Positions 17,950-26,400 of a stretch of DNA of 64,000 bases are shown here, in pieces. Below the pieces are notes generated by a model, which saw nothing but the letters and a program-made list of their open reading frames with translations, was not told the origin of the DNA and ran no database searches. The stretch comes from Acidobacteriota bacterium (GTDB lineage Bacteria; Acidobacteriota; Terriglobia; Bryobacterales; Bryobacteraceae). Within the stretch, counting starts at the first letter, position 1. The number at the start of each line of letters is the position of its first letter. The stretch covers positions 124,001 to 188,000 of the forward strand of contig JAKOTR010000033.1 in the NCBI GenBank assembly GCA_029776225.1, written 5' to 3'. The translations under genes were made by a program, and so were the position numbers.

Positions 17950-18990
17950 CTAATACCCTTCTTCCTCCAGCCGCACCTTGCCCGCGAAGTGGCGGTAAAT
18001 GAAAATCGTGTATCCCGCCACCAGCAACATCCCCGGAATCCACCATGCCAGGGCGACGGTAAGCCCGTGGGACCCCGTTGTGGCGTTCCAGATCGTCAGG
18101 CCGCGAACGGGATCGGTATTGGAAGGAAGCACATAAGGAAACACGCCGAACGCCGCGCTGGTCAGCATACCCGCGATATACACGCAGGATGCGAGGAACG
18201 GCTTCAGTTCCTCTCCCCGGCTGCGGAACCACGGGATGGCCGCCAGCCCGCCCAGCGCCAAGGCCGGAAACACGTAGCCCCACGGGTAGGCACTCAGATT
18301 GGCCTGAACTTGCGGCTGTACACGGAAGGTGGCGCCGGTCACGATCAGCGTCATGCCGGCCACGCCGTACCACGCCAGGCTCGCAGCCCGCCGCGCCCGT
18401 TCCTGCAAGATGTCCTCAGTCTTGTATACCAGCCACAGCGCGCCGTGCTGCGCCAGCACCAGGAAAGCAAACACCCCTACGAGCACCGTATACCAATCCA
18501 AGATCCCAACCTCTCCCGTGGTGGTGAAGTGCGTCCACAGCGGCAGGAAAAAGTACCCCGTCTCGTCCAGCGGAACCCCGCGCACGACGTTGCCGAGCGC
18601 GGCGCCGAAAAAGATCGCCAGCAGAATGCTGGCCCCGGCGAACACGAAATCGAAAAGCGGCCGCCAGACAGGCGTTTCCAGGTGATTGCGGAACTCGATC
18701 GAGATGCCGCGCAGGATCAGCAGCCACAGCACGATCATCAGCGGCAGGTAGAATCCGCTGAAACTGGAAGCGTAGAGCGCCGGAAAGGCCAGATACAGGA
18801 CGCCGCCGCTCGCCAGCAGCCACACTTCGTTGCCGTCCCAAACCGGGCCGATGGACCTCAGCAATTTTTGCCGCTGGGACTGCGTGCGCCCCACCAGGTA
18901 GTAAACAATGCCAGTGCCGATATCAAAGCCGTCGAGCACGACGTACACGGCGATCATTAATGCAACCAGACAGAACCAGATGGTTTCCAT
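17950..18990 (-). CDS. cydB: cytochrome bd ubiquinol oxidase subunit II
   Basis: CydB is the structural partner of CydA in the membrane-bound bd-type quinol oxidase. The 346-residue protein is highly hydrophobic with about nine helices. It has the family signatures DGFDIGTGI near the N terminus, GPVWDGNEVWL, and FPALYASSFSGFYLPL. GGAGG five bases before the ATG supports the start. It follows cydA by 9 bp, so the two are one operon. No cydX-like small ORF or cydCD exporter is seen nearby. Confidence 0.95.
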   Translation of the reverse strand: METIWFCLVALMIAVYVVLDGFDIGTGIVYYLVGRTQSQRQKLLRSIGPVWDGNEVWLLASGGVLYLAFPALYASSFSGFYLPLMIVLWLLILRGISIEFRNHLETPVWRPLFDFVFAGASILLAIFFGAALGNVVRGVPLDETGYFFLPLWTHFTTTGEVGILDWYTVLVGVFAFLVLAQHGALWLVYKTEDILQERARRAASLAWYGVAGMTLIVTGATFRVQPQVQANLSAYPWGYVFPALALGGLAAIPWFRSRGEELKPFLASCVYIAGMLTSAAFGVFPYVLPSNTDPVRGLTIWNATTGSHGLTVALAWWIPGMLLVAGYTIFIYRHFAGKVRLEEEGY

Positions 18991-18999
18991 GTGCGCCTC

Positions 19000-20364
19000 C
19001 TATAACCGGACGGGCTCCGGCCCGCGGATGGCCGTCTTGGGGGCCACCGGCTCCGGCCCATGCTCGATTTCCCGGGCCGTCAGGAACAGGAAGAGAATGC
19101 CAAGCAGAGCGTACATCCCCATGAATCCGATCAGCGTAAACATCGTGTTGCCGCTGGAAACGTGGGCCGACGGACCGTCGACGGTTCGCATCAGCCCGTA
19201 GATCAGCCACGGCTGCCGCCCGACCTCCGCGGTAGTCCACCCCGCGGTGTTAGCAATGAATGGGAAGGGCAGCGCAAGCATGACCACCCAGAGCCACGCC
19301 CGCGCCGTGTACAACCGTTTCTTCCACAGCAACAAAACCGACACGAGCGAGACCGCGATAAAGATGGTTCCCAGCCCTACCATGATGTGGTAGCTGTAGA
19401 ACACAAGCGGGATGTTGTCGGGCAGGTCCTCCTTCGGGAAGGCATCCAGGCCCTTGACCTCGGCCTCCCACCGCTTGTAGGTGAGGAAGCTCAGCAGGCG
19501 CGGGATCATCGCAGGGTTATCCAGCTTACGCTTCTCGGGATCCGGCTGCCCGAGTATGACCAGTGGCGCACCCTCCTGCGTTTCGAAGAGCCCCTCCATG
19601 GCTGCCAGCGTAACCGGCTGATGGTGCGCTACGTTATATCCCTGGCGGTCGCCGGTCGGGAACAGCATCAGCACCGACGCCACGGCGCCTGCGATCACGC
19701 CGACCCGCAGGTACGTCCGCCCATACTCCTCAAACTTCCGGTTCAGCAGGTAAAACGCGCCCACGGAGGCCATTAAGAAGCCGCCCGTCACAACCGTGCC
19801 TATGACGGTGTGGGCGTACATCCAGCCGAGCCACGGGTTCAGCAGAAGCGCCCAGAAGCTCTCCAGCACCAGGTCGCCGTTGGCGGCGACCTTGTAGCCC
19901 ACCGGGTGCTGCATCCAGGCGTTCGTCGCAACGATGAAGAAAGCGGAGAGCCACGTCCCGATGAGCATCAGCAGCGAAACCGCCCAGTGCGCCCGAGGGC
20001 TCAGCCGCTTTTCGCCGAACAGCAGCAGGCCGAGAAACGTGGACTCCAGAAAGAATGAAAACACCCCTTCCATCGCAAGCGTCTGGCCGATGACCCCACC
20101 AGCCGCTTTGGAAAACTTCGCCCAGTTGGTTCCGAACTGGAATTCCATCGGAATCCCCGTAACCACGCCCAGAGCGAAGCCGATAGCAAAAAACTTAATC
20201 CAGAACCGCGCCGCTTTGTTGTAGTGGTCGTTCCCCGTCTTGAGCGCCATTGTCTTCAGCACGAAGATCAGCAGCGCCAGTCCCATGGTCATCTGGACAA
20301 AAACGTAATGGAACGTAACTGTGAATGCGAAGTGCAACCGGTGGAGGGCCAGAATGGAATCCAT
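19000..20364 (-). CDS. cydA: cytochrome bd ubiquinol oxidase subunit I
   Basis: CydA carries hemes b558, b595 and d and the quinol site. With the ATG at 20364 (GGGGAG eight bases upstream) the protein has 454 residues, and His19 in TFHYVF and His185 in YAHTVIG fall at or next to the numbering of the E. coli heme ligands. GRQPW is present. The Q loop is short, as in the cyanide-insensitive (CIO-like) class. In the quinol-site stretch QPVTLAAME, residue 252 is Thr where E. coli has Lys252; Glu257 is kept. The enzyme would support respiration at low oxygen. A TTG two codons upstream is a less likely start. Confidence 0.95.
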   Translation of the reverse strand: MDSILALHRLHFAFTVTFHYVFVQMTMGLALLIFVLKTMALKTGNDHYNKAARFWIKFFAIGFALGVVTGIPMEFQFGTNWAKFSKAAGGVIGQTLAMEGVFSFFLESTFLGLLLFGEKRLSPRAHWAVSLLMLIGTWLSAFFIVATNAWMQHPVGYKVAANGDLVLESFWALLLNPWLGWMYAHTVIGTVVTGGFLMASVGAFYLLNRKFEEYGRTYLRVGVIAGAVASVLMLFPTGDRQGYNVAHHQPVTLAAMEGLFETQEGAPLVILGQPDPEKRKLDNPAMIPRLLSFLTYKRWEAEVKGLDAFPKEDLPDNIPLVFYSYHIMVGLGTIFIAVSLVSVLLLWKKRLYTARAWLWVVMLALPFPFIANTAGWTTAEVGRQPWLIYGLMRTVDGPSAHVSSGNTMFTLIGFMGMYALLGILFLFLTAREIEHGPEPVAPKTAIRGPEPVRL

Positions 20365-20446
20365 ACCCAAAACTCCCCTTCCTTCGAATTATCCGCGAAA
20401 ATACATTCGATGCTGCCACAAGGTTTGAGGATGCGAATATCCTGAG

Positions 20447-20749
20447 ATGGACAGAGCTGAAATCCCACTTAGGTACAATAAAGATCCTGTGCTCAACAGA
20501 CTCTGGACCGGCAAACCGGGCGTCGCAGCCGTCTTTACCATCGCCCTGGTATTTGGGATCCACGTGTACCGCGCCTCAATGCAGTCCTTCACAGCGAACG
20601 AAGCCCACAATAACCTATTCATTTCAAACTATTTTTCAAGCACTTTGGTGGAATGCCCCGCGGGGAACCACGTTCTCGAATCGAGGCTTCTGAGTCCCGG
20701 CAACACTGGATCGTCCGAGGCGCAACTCGAGTCCCGGCGGCATGCTTAG
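20447..20749 (+). pseudogene. probable decayed N-terminal fragment of a GT39-like glycosyltransferase
   Basis: The first 65 residues of this 100-codon frame look like the start of a polyprenyl-phosphate-dependent glycosyltransferase: a polar lead, one hydrophobic helix (PGVAAVFTIALVFGIHVY), then SMQSFTANEAHNN, which resembles the acidic catalytic loop (xxDE/NEA) of GT39 enzymes. After SNYFSSTL the sequence loses all hydrophobic character and ends 8 bp inside the next gene, itself GT39-like. A truncation or frameshift of a paralogue is the simplest reading. A genuine short membrane protein coupled to the next gene remains possible. No good ribosome site precedes the ATG. Confidence 0.45.
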
Positions 20750-22448
20750 GCGGTTTCGTGAGCGGCTGAACGCCGCTGCCGGCCGTGGGCGGCGGTGCTG
20801 GTTCTGGGCCGCCGTAGTCGTCCTCCTTGGCGCGATGGGCGCGGCGCAAGTCACCTCAGCGCTTCAGGAAACCCAGATCTGGGACGAGGCCATCCACATT
20901 GCGGCGGGCTACTCTTACCTGAAGACCGGCGATTACCGGCTCAACCGCGAACACCCGCCGCTGGCCAAGCTGCTCTCGGGGGCGATGCTGCTCCCGCTCG
21001 ATCCGGAGTTGCCGCTCGACAGCGAAGCCTGGAAGAAAGCCGACGGCGTCGAATTCGGCGATCTGTTTCTCTACAAGAACCGCGTTGATCCGGAAACAAT
21101 GCTGTTCCGCGCACGCGCCGCCATCATGGCGCTCACTCTCGCGCTGGGGCTCGCGCTGGCCCTGTGGACACGGCAGAAGTTCGGCCCCGCCGCCGGCATC
21201 GCGGCGCTGTTTCTGTTTGCCTTCGACCCGAACCTGATCGCGCACGGGCATTACGTCACCAGCGACGTCGCCGCAACCGCCTTCATATTTCTCGCAACCC
21301 TCGCCTGGGAACGCTATCTTCAGACGCAGCGGCGGCGCGACCTCGTTGTCTCCGGCATCGTGCTCGGGCTTGCGCTGATCAGCAAGTTTTCCGCTATATT
21401 CCTCGTGCCCGTTCTCGCGGTCTTGTACTGGCTTCGCCGCTGGCAACTGGGGCCCGGCCGGCTGTCGCTGCGCCGCTTTGCCGCCGCCACGGCAACCGTT
21501 GGAGCCATCAGCATTGCCGTAATCGCGCTGGCCTACGGCCCCGAGTCAATCCGCTGCTGGAGCGGCCCGAAACTCAGGCAGGTCGTGGACCCCTCCACGC
21601 TCATTGGCAAAGTGCTCTTTCAGACCGGGAAACGCCTCGGATTGCCCGCACACCCTTACCTGGCCGGCATTTCCGATCTCGCCTTCCACAACAAGGTGGG
21701 GCACGAGGCCTATCTCATGGGAATGCAGTCCCGTGAAGGCTGGTGGTATTACTTCCCGGTGGTCTTCGCGGTCAAAACGTCGCTCTCGGTAATTGCGCTG
21801 CTGGTTCTCTCGATCGCTATCGCGCTGCGCCCGGCAAACCCGCGCAAGATCCCGTTCCATTGGATCGTTCTGCTGCTCCCTCCGCTCGTGTATTTCGCAT
21901 TCTGCATGGGCAGCAACATCAATATCGGCGTGCGGCATCTGCTTCCCATCTACCCGTTTCTTTACGCCGCAATTGCCGGCGCGATCGCGGGCGCTGCCCG
22001 CCGCTGGCGCATCCTCTCCGCCGCGCTGATGCTGGTGCTGGTTATCGAATCCGCCTCGATCCACCCTCACTACCTGGCGTTTTTCAACGCCGCCGCCGGC
22101 GGTCCGGAGAACGGGCCCAACTACCTTGTGGATTCCAATCTCGACTGGGGGCAGGACCTCAAGAATCTCAAGAACTATCTCGACCGGAATGGCTTCGACA
22201 AGGTCTGCATCTCCTATTTCGGACGCTCCAGCATGGAGTATTACCGGTTCGAGTATACCGATCTGCCCAGAACCGACGAACCGAAACGGCAGGCCGAAGC
22301 CGATTGCATCGGCGCCATCAGCGTCACGTCCCTGCACGGCGTTTACGTCGGCAAGAACGCGTATAGCTGGCTGCTGGAGCGCAAGCCGATAGCGAAAATC
22401 GGCTATTCGATCTACGTATACGATCTTCGCAAGCAGGCGCTCAAATAG
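20742..22448 (+). CDS. GT39-like glycosyltransferase, multi-spanning membrane protein
   Basis: This 568-residue protein has the GT-C fold of the PMT/ArnT superfamily. It moves sugars or mannose from polyprenyl-phosphate carriers outside the membrane. After the first helix comes ETQIWDEAIHIAAGYSYL, where the Asp-Glu pair is the expected catalytic acid site, then NREHPPLAKLL, typical of the first loop. About ten further helices follow, with DPNLIAHGHYVTSD after the fourth and FCMGSNINIGVRHLLPIYPF later. The C-terminal soluble region includes NLDWGQDLKNL. The acceptor is unknown. It overlaps nth tail to tail by 8 bp. Confidence 0.85.
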   Translation: MLRRFRERLNAAAGRGRRCWFWAAVVVLLGAMGAAQVTSALQETQIWDEAIHIAAGYSYLKTGDYRLNREHPPLAKLLSGAMLLPLDPELPLDSEAWKKADGVEFGDLFLYKNRVDPETMLFRARAAIMALTLALGLALALWTRQKFGPAAGIAALFLFAFDPNLIAHGHYVTSDVAATAFIFLATLAWERYLQTQRRRDLVVSGIVLGLALISKFSAIFLVPVLAVLYWLRRWQLGPGRLSLRRFAAATATVGAISIAVIALAYGPESIRCWSGPKLRQVVDPSTLIGKVLFQTGKRLGLPAHPYLAGISDLAFHNKVGHEAYLMGMQSREGWWYYFPVVFAVKTSLSVIALLVLSIAIALRPANPRKIPFHWIVLLLPPLVYFAFCMGSNINIGVRHLLPIYPFLYAAIAGAIAGAARRWRILSAALMLVLVIESASIHPHYLAFFNAAAGGPENGPNYLVDSNLDWGQDLKNLKNYLDRNGFDKVCISYFGRSSMEYYRFEYTDLPRTDEPKRQAEADCIGAISVTSLHGVYVGKNAYSWLLERKPIAKIGYSIYVYDLRKQALK

Positions 22449-23121
22449 TTTTGTCGGGCGCGTAGCAGAGGGATTCCAGAGGACACTCGGCGCAGCGCGG
22501 CTTCCTGGCGACGCAGAGCGCGCGGCCGTGCAGGATCATCTCGTGGGAGAAGACAATCCATTTCTCTTTGGGAATGGTTTTCTGCAAGTCCCGCTCGATC
22601 TTCACCGGGTCGGACTCCTTCGTCAGGTCGAGCCGCGCCGCCACCCGCTGCACGTGCGTATCGACCACCACACCGCTTGCGATGCCATAGGCCGATCCGA
22701 GCACCACGTTGGCGGTCTTTCGCGCCACGCCTGGAATGGTCAGCATCTCTTCCATGGTGCGCGGCACCTGGCCGCCGAAATCGCGCAGGATCTTTTGTGC
22801 CGCCCCGATCAATGCTTTCGATTTATTGTTGAAGAAGCCGGTGGAGCGAATGTCCATCGCCAGTTCGGCCTGATTGGCGTTCGCAAAATCGGTGATGGTG
22901 GGGTATTTCGCGAACAGTCCCGGAGTGACCTCGTTGACCCGCTTGTCCGTACACTGCGCCGAAAGGATCGTCGCCACCAGCAGTTCCCAGGGTGTGCGAT
23001 AGTGAAGCGCGGTAGTCGCGTTGGGGTAGGTCTTTTCCAAAATCTCCAGGATGCGGCGGACGCGCTCCTGCCGCTCCGCGCCCGTCCTGGGCCGCTTCAC
23101 TCGATTCTTAAGCATTGCCAT
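22441..23121 (-). CDS. nth: endonuclease III (DNA glycosylase/AP lyase)
   Basis: The 226-residue protein repairs oxidised pyrimidines. It has the helix-hairpin-helix segment LTIPGVARKTANVVLG, whose Lys is the Schiff-base nucleophile. The catalytic Asp is in VVVDTHVQRV. A C-terminal [4Fe-4S] cluster motif has the spacing C-x6-C-x2-C-x5-C (CVARKPRCAECPLESLC). Length and motif order match E. coli Nth with a slightly longer basic N terminus. It lies 14 bp after the start-side end of the APC permease gene on the same strand, so the permease and nth could be co-transcribed. Confidence 0.95.
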   Translation of the reverse strand: MAMLKNRVKRPRTGAERQERVRRILEILEKTYPNATTALHYRTPWELLVATILSAQCTDKRVNEVTPGLFAKYPTITDFANANQAELAMDIRSTGFFNNKSKALIGAAQKILRDFGGQVPRTMEEMLTIPGVARKTANVVLGSAYGIASGVVVDTHVQRVAARLDLTKESDPVKIERDLQKTIPKEKWIVFSHEMILHGRALCVARKPRCAECPLESLCYAPDKTI

Positions 23122-23135
23122 TCAGTTTAACGCCT

Positions 23136-24473
23136 CTATTCGGGGGGCAATTCGAAATTCACCAGCTCGCCCTTGAACCCGCGCGTTTTCCACGCACCGT
23201 AGCCGACGCCGGCGAGCATCCACGCCGCCCCGGCAAGCTGAGCCTTCCAGCTCAGGCTCAGCCACAGGGTAAAGCAGATCGCGAATCCGAATACCGGCGG
23301 CAGCAAATTCGTAAGCCGCTTCTGCTTCTCCCGCACGTAATAGCGGACCAGCGCCGCCAGGTTCACCCCCATGAACGCGATCAGCGCGCCGAAGTTCAGC
23401 ATCTGCGCGCCCAAGTCGTAGTCCATGATGAACGCGCCGCATAGCGCCACCGCGCCCACGAACATCACGTTGTTCCTGGGAACGCGCCTCTTCGGATCCA
23501 CCGCTCCGAAGAACCGCTTTGGAAGCGCGTTGCTTCTCCCCATCCCGAATAGCAGGCGCGCCGCGCCCAACTGGGCGCCCATCCCGGACCCGAAGTTCGC
23601 CACCAGCAGCGTGACGCCGACCACGGCGAACAGCGGCGCCCAGGCGCGCCCGGCAACGTGGACAAACGCGGTTGTCACGTCCGGGAAGGGCTCCGACGCG
23701 GGCCAAATCAATTGCGCCGCGTAGACCTCAAGCGCCGACAGCCCGCCGATTACCACGCAGGTCAGCACCGTCGCCAGCAGGATGTTCCGCCGCGGGTTCT
23801 TCGCTTCTTCCGATAGCGTCGAGATGCCGTCAAAGCCGATGTAGGTCAGCACCGCGATCGACGTGCCCCCCAACACCGCCCTCACCGAGAACGTCGACGG
23901 ATCGTAGAACGGCCGCGTGAAATCGGCCCCGTGCCCGAAGATGTACCGGGCCGCAGCCACAAAGAAGATCGCGACCACCACGCCCATTCCCGCCGCCAGC
24001 CCCGCGTTGATCTTCGCCGAGGTGCGAATCCCCAGCACGTTCAATCCCGTGAACACCAGCGCGAAAAAGACCGCCCACACCGCGTACGGGACTTCGGGCG
24101 CGAATATGTGCGCCTGGCGGCTGATCCAGATGATGCAGATCATCGGGTTGAGCATGTAGTCCATCACCATGCTCCAGCCCGTCACATAGCCCAGCGCGGG
24201 ATTGATCTCCTTGCCGACGTAAGTGAACGCCGACCCCGCGCTCGGATACGCGCGCGCCATTCGTCCGTAGCTGATGGCCGTGAACATCATGCCGACCATC
24301 GCGAGCAGCACCGTGGTGACCACGTGCCCGTGTCCCCGCTCGCTGAGCACGCCGAACACGGACATCGGCGCCGTCGGCTGGATCACGATCACGCCATACA
24401 GGATCAAATCCCACAATCCGAGGGCGCGCCGTAATCGCGGACCGCCCTCCATCGTCACCGGGCTGCTGGCCAT
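23136..24473 (-). CDS. APC-family amino acid permease
   Basis: This 445-residue integral membrane protein has about twelve helices and the amino acid-polyamine-organocation signatures. The unwound first helix is in GLWDLILYGVIVIQPTAPM, and YGRMARAYPSAGSAFTYVG with GYVTGWSMVMDYM follows. LTYIGFDGISTLSEEAKNPRRN in helix 6 and the next loop is the best diagnostic. It resembles the putrescine/amino-acid importers of the YcaM/PuuP type, but the substrate cannot be assigned. It is divergent from the DUF58 gene with only 17 bp between starts and no clear ribosome site. Confidence 0.88.
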   Translation of the reverse strand: MASSPVTMEGGPRLRRALGLWDLILYGVIVIQPTAPMSVFGVLSERGHGHVVTTVLLAMVGMMFTAISYGRMARAYPSAGSAFTYVGKEINPALGYVTGWSMVMDYMLNPMICIIWISRQAHIFAPEVPYAVWAVFFALVFTGLNVLGIRTSAKINAGLAAGMGVVVAIFFVAAARYIFGHGADFTRPFYDPSTFSVRAVLGGTSIAVLTYIGFDGISTLSEEAKNPRRNILLATVLTCVVIGGLSALEVYAAQLIWPASEPFPDVTTAFVHVAGRAWAPLFAVVGVTLLVANFGSGMGAQLGAARLLFGMGRSNALPKRFFGAVDPKRRVPRNNVMFVGAVALCGAFIMDYDLGAQMLNFGALIAFMGVNLAALVRYYVREKQKRLTNLLPPVFGFAICFTLWLSLSWKAQLAGAAWMLAGVGYGAWKTRGFKGELVNFELPPE

Positions 24474-24490
24474 AACTGAACGATTGTGGC

Positions 24491-25594
24491 ATGATCGAAA
24501 CGGTGCCTGCAGTCTTGCGTTTCTTCGGCTCTTTTCTGAAACGCTTCTCCCAGCACTCGGTGACTCAAGCCGGGCTCGTGTTCACCCTGTCCATATTGCT
24601 GGTGGGCATCGCGGCGGCGGCCTCGGGGAACAACCTGCTCTTTCTCGTGCTGGCGGCGATGATCTCCACGCTCATGGTTTCCGGCCTCATCAGCCGCCTC
24701 TCGCTCTCCGGGCTGGAGCTGGATTTTGTCCTGCCCGAGCACATCACCGCGCGGCGCAAGGCAATTGGGCGCCTCTACATCCGGAACACCAAGCGCTGGG
24801 TGCCGTCGTTCTCCGTCCACCTCAACGGTTCGGAAGAGAACGTGCTCACCACGCTTTACTTTCCCGTAGTGCCCGGCGGCGCCACCCTCGATGAAACCAT
24901 TGAGGTCTGCTTCCCGCGCCGCGGCATCTATCGCGAAAGCGGGTTTCTCTTCACGACAGGCTTCCCTTTCGGATTCGTGCAGTACCGCGCTCACGTGACG
25001 CTTCGCCGCGACGTGCTGGTCTACCCCTCGATCCTGCCGCAGCCCGGGTTTGAGGAACTGCTGGCTGCCGTCCGCGGCGACCTGGAGACCCAGCAGCGCG
25101 GCCGCGGCCACGATTTCCACCGCATCCGCCCCTACGAGGCGCTCGAATCGGCGCGGCACGTCGATTGGAAGGCCTCCGCCAAGGTCGGCTCGCTCCAGGT
25201 GCGTGAGTTTGCGCGCGAGCAGGAACGGTTACTGGAAATCTTCCTCGATCTGAACGTTCCCCTGGGGCGCGACGAGTGGTTCGAACGCGCGGTGGACGCC
25301 TGCGCTTTCCTGAGCTGGCATATGGCCTCCCAGGAGGCGCGCCTCCGTTTTCTTACCCAGGAGATCGATATCTCGGTGCCGGAAACAGGGGATGTCTATA
25401 CGATTTTGAGATACCTGGCGACCGTCTCGCCCGCATCGATCAGGCACCGGGTGTCTCCCGGCGGCGAGACAAGCTGCAAGATCGTTTTCACTGCACGCCG
25501 CGAGGACGCTTTCGCCGAGGCGGGCTGGAGCCAGGCTCGCTTCATTCGCCCGGACGCACTCGGCGGCGGCTCGGAAAGCTCCCTGGGCGTTTGA
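24491..25594 (+). CDS. DUF58 domain-containing membrane-anchored protein
   Basis: The 367-residue protein starts with two hydrophobic helices (FTLSILLVGIAAAASGNNLLF and the following LVLAAMISTLMVSGLI). A beta-rich domain and the DUF58 signature come next: IRPYEALESARHVDWKASAK followed by QVREFAREQERLLEIFLDL. DUF58 is related to von Willebrand type A domains and usually sits beside a MoxR AAA ATPase and a transglutaminase-like protein. Neither is present here, so this is an orphan member. The role is unknown but often linked to envelope assembly or metalloprotein maturation. Confidence 0.85.
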   Translation: MIETVPAVLRFFGSFLKRFSQHSVTQAGLVFTLSILLVGIAAAASGNNLLFLVLAAMISTLMVSGLISRLSLSGLELDFVLPEHITARRKAIGRLYIRNTKRWVPSFSVHLNGSEENVLTTLYFPVVPGGATLDETIEVCFPRRGIYRESGFLFTTGFPFGFVQYRAHVTLRRDVLVYPSILPQPGFEELLAAVRGDLETQQRGRGHDFHRIRPYEALESARHVDWKASAKVGSLQVREFAREQERLLEIFLDLNVPLGRDEWFERAVDACAFLSWHMASQEARLRFLTQEIDISVPETGDVYTILRYLATVSPASIRHRVSPGGETSCKIVFTARREDAFAEAGWSQARFIRPDALGGGSESSLGV

Positions 25595-25648
25595 ACGGCC
25601 GCGCTGAGCGCCTCCCACGATGAAGCCATAATGGATATAGGTCCATCT

Positions 25649-26146
25649 ATGCGCGTCGGAATCGCGGCCGATCACGCCGGCTTCCTGCTAAAACAACAAC
25701 TCGTGCCGCTATTGGAAAGCCTTCACCACGAAGTGATTGACCTCGGGACCCACAGCGGCGCCGAACCGGACGACTACCCGGACTACGCCCTTGCCCTGGG
25801 GCGGCTCCTGGCCGAGGGGCGGGCGGACCGCGGCATTCTCATCTGCGGCAGCGGAGTGGGCGCATCTGTGGCGGCCAATAAAATTCCCGGAATACGCGCC
25901 GGCCTCTGCCATGACACGTACTCCGCGCACCAGGGCGTCGAGCACGATAACATCAACGTGCTGGTTCTCGGCGCGCGGATCATCGGAAACGCCCTGGCGG
26001 GTGAACTGGTTGAAAGCTTCCTGAAAGCGACCTTCTCGGGAGAGGAGCGCCACCGCCGCCGCCTGGCTAAGGTCATGGAGATCGAAGCGAAGGGCCTCCA
26101 GGCCGGCGCTAACAAATCGGGCTCTGAATCGTCTAGGAAGGTGTGA
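25649..26146 (+). CDS. rpiB: ribose-5-phosphate isomerase B (RpiB/LacAB family)
   Basis: RpiB interconverts ribose-5-phosphate and ribulose-5-phosphate. The 165-residue protein opens with [12 protein letters not shown], where the Asp-His pair binds substrate. It has [17 protein letters not shown], the active-site loop [15 protein letters not shown] with the catalytic Cys, and the phosphate-binding [16 protein letters not shown]. The upstream ATG at 25631 would add six residues but lacks a ribosome site; AGGT seven bases before 25649 supports this start. Specificity for allose or galactose phosphates cannot be excluded. The tail after residue 150 is longer than usual. Confidence 0.93.
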   Translation: MRVGIAADHAGFLLKQQLVPLLESLHHEVIDLGTHSGAEPDDYPDYALALGRLLAEGRADRGILICGSGVGASVAANKIPGIRAGLCHDTYSAHQGVEHDNINVLVLGARIIGNALAGELVESFLKATFSGEERHRRRLAKVMEIEAKGLQAGANKSGSESSRKV

Positions 26147-26400
26147 GGAACACCGGATCGAGCTGGAGGAGAAAGCGTCTCGGAACCTTTTTGATCGGTG
26201 CGCTTATCCTGGCCGGCATCAGCCGGAGTGAGCCGGCCAGGCGGTTCCTGAGTTCAGCGCGGCAGTTCGCAACCTATTATCACGCGCTGGAGCGGACCAG
26301 CGTAAGAGCGGGATTTTGGGACAGAATAGCGCTCAGCCTCGCATTGGCAAGCGCCTCCTCCCCCCAGGAGGAGAACACAAAAGCCCTCCCTATTTCTTAG
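26143..26400 (+). CDS. small protein with one hydrophobic segment, unknown function
   Basis: The 85-residue frame starts with a GTG that overlaps the rpiB stop (GTGTGA) and has AGGAAGG directly upstream, so translational coupling is plausible. A basic N terminus (SSWRRKRLG) precedes a hydrophobic helix ([13 protein letters not shown]), consistent with a signal anchor. The rest is mildly helical, including [16 protein letters not shown]. It overlaps the convergent TPR gene by 11 bp. The function is unknown; its codon pattern and context favour a real gene. Confidence 0.55.
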   Translation: MRNTGSSWRRKRLGTFLIGALILAGISRSEPARRFLSSARQFATYYHALERTSVRAGFWDRIALSLALASASSPQEENTKALPIS

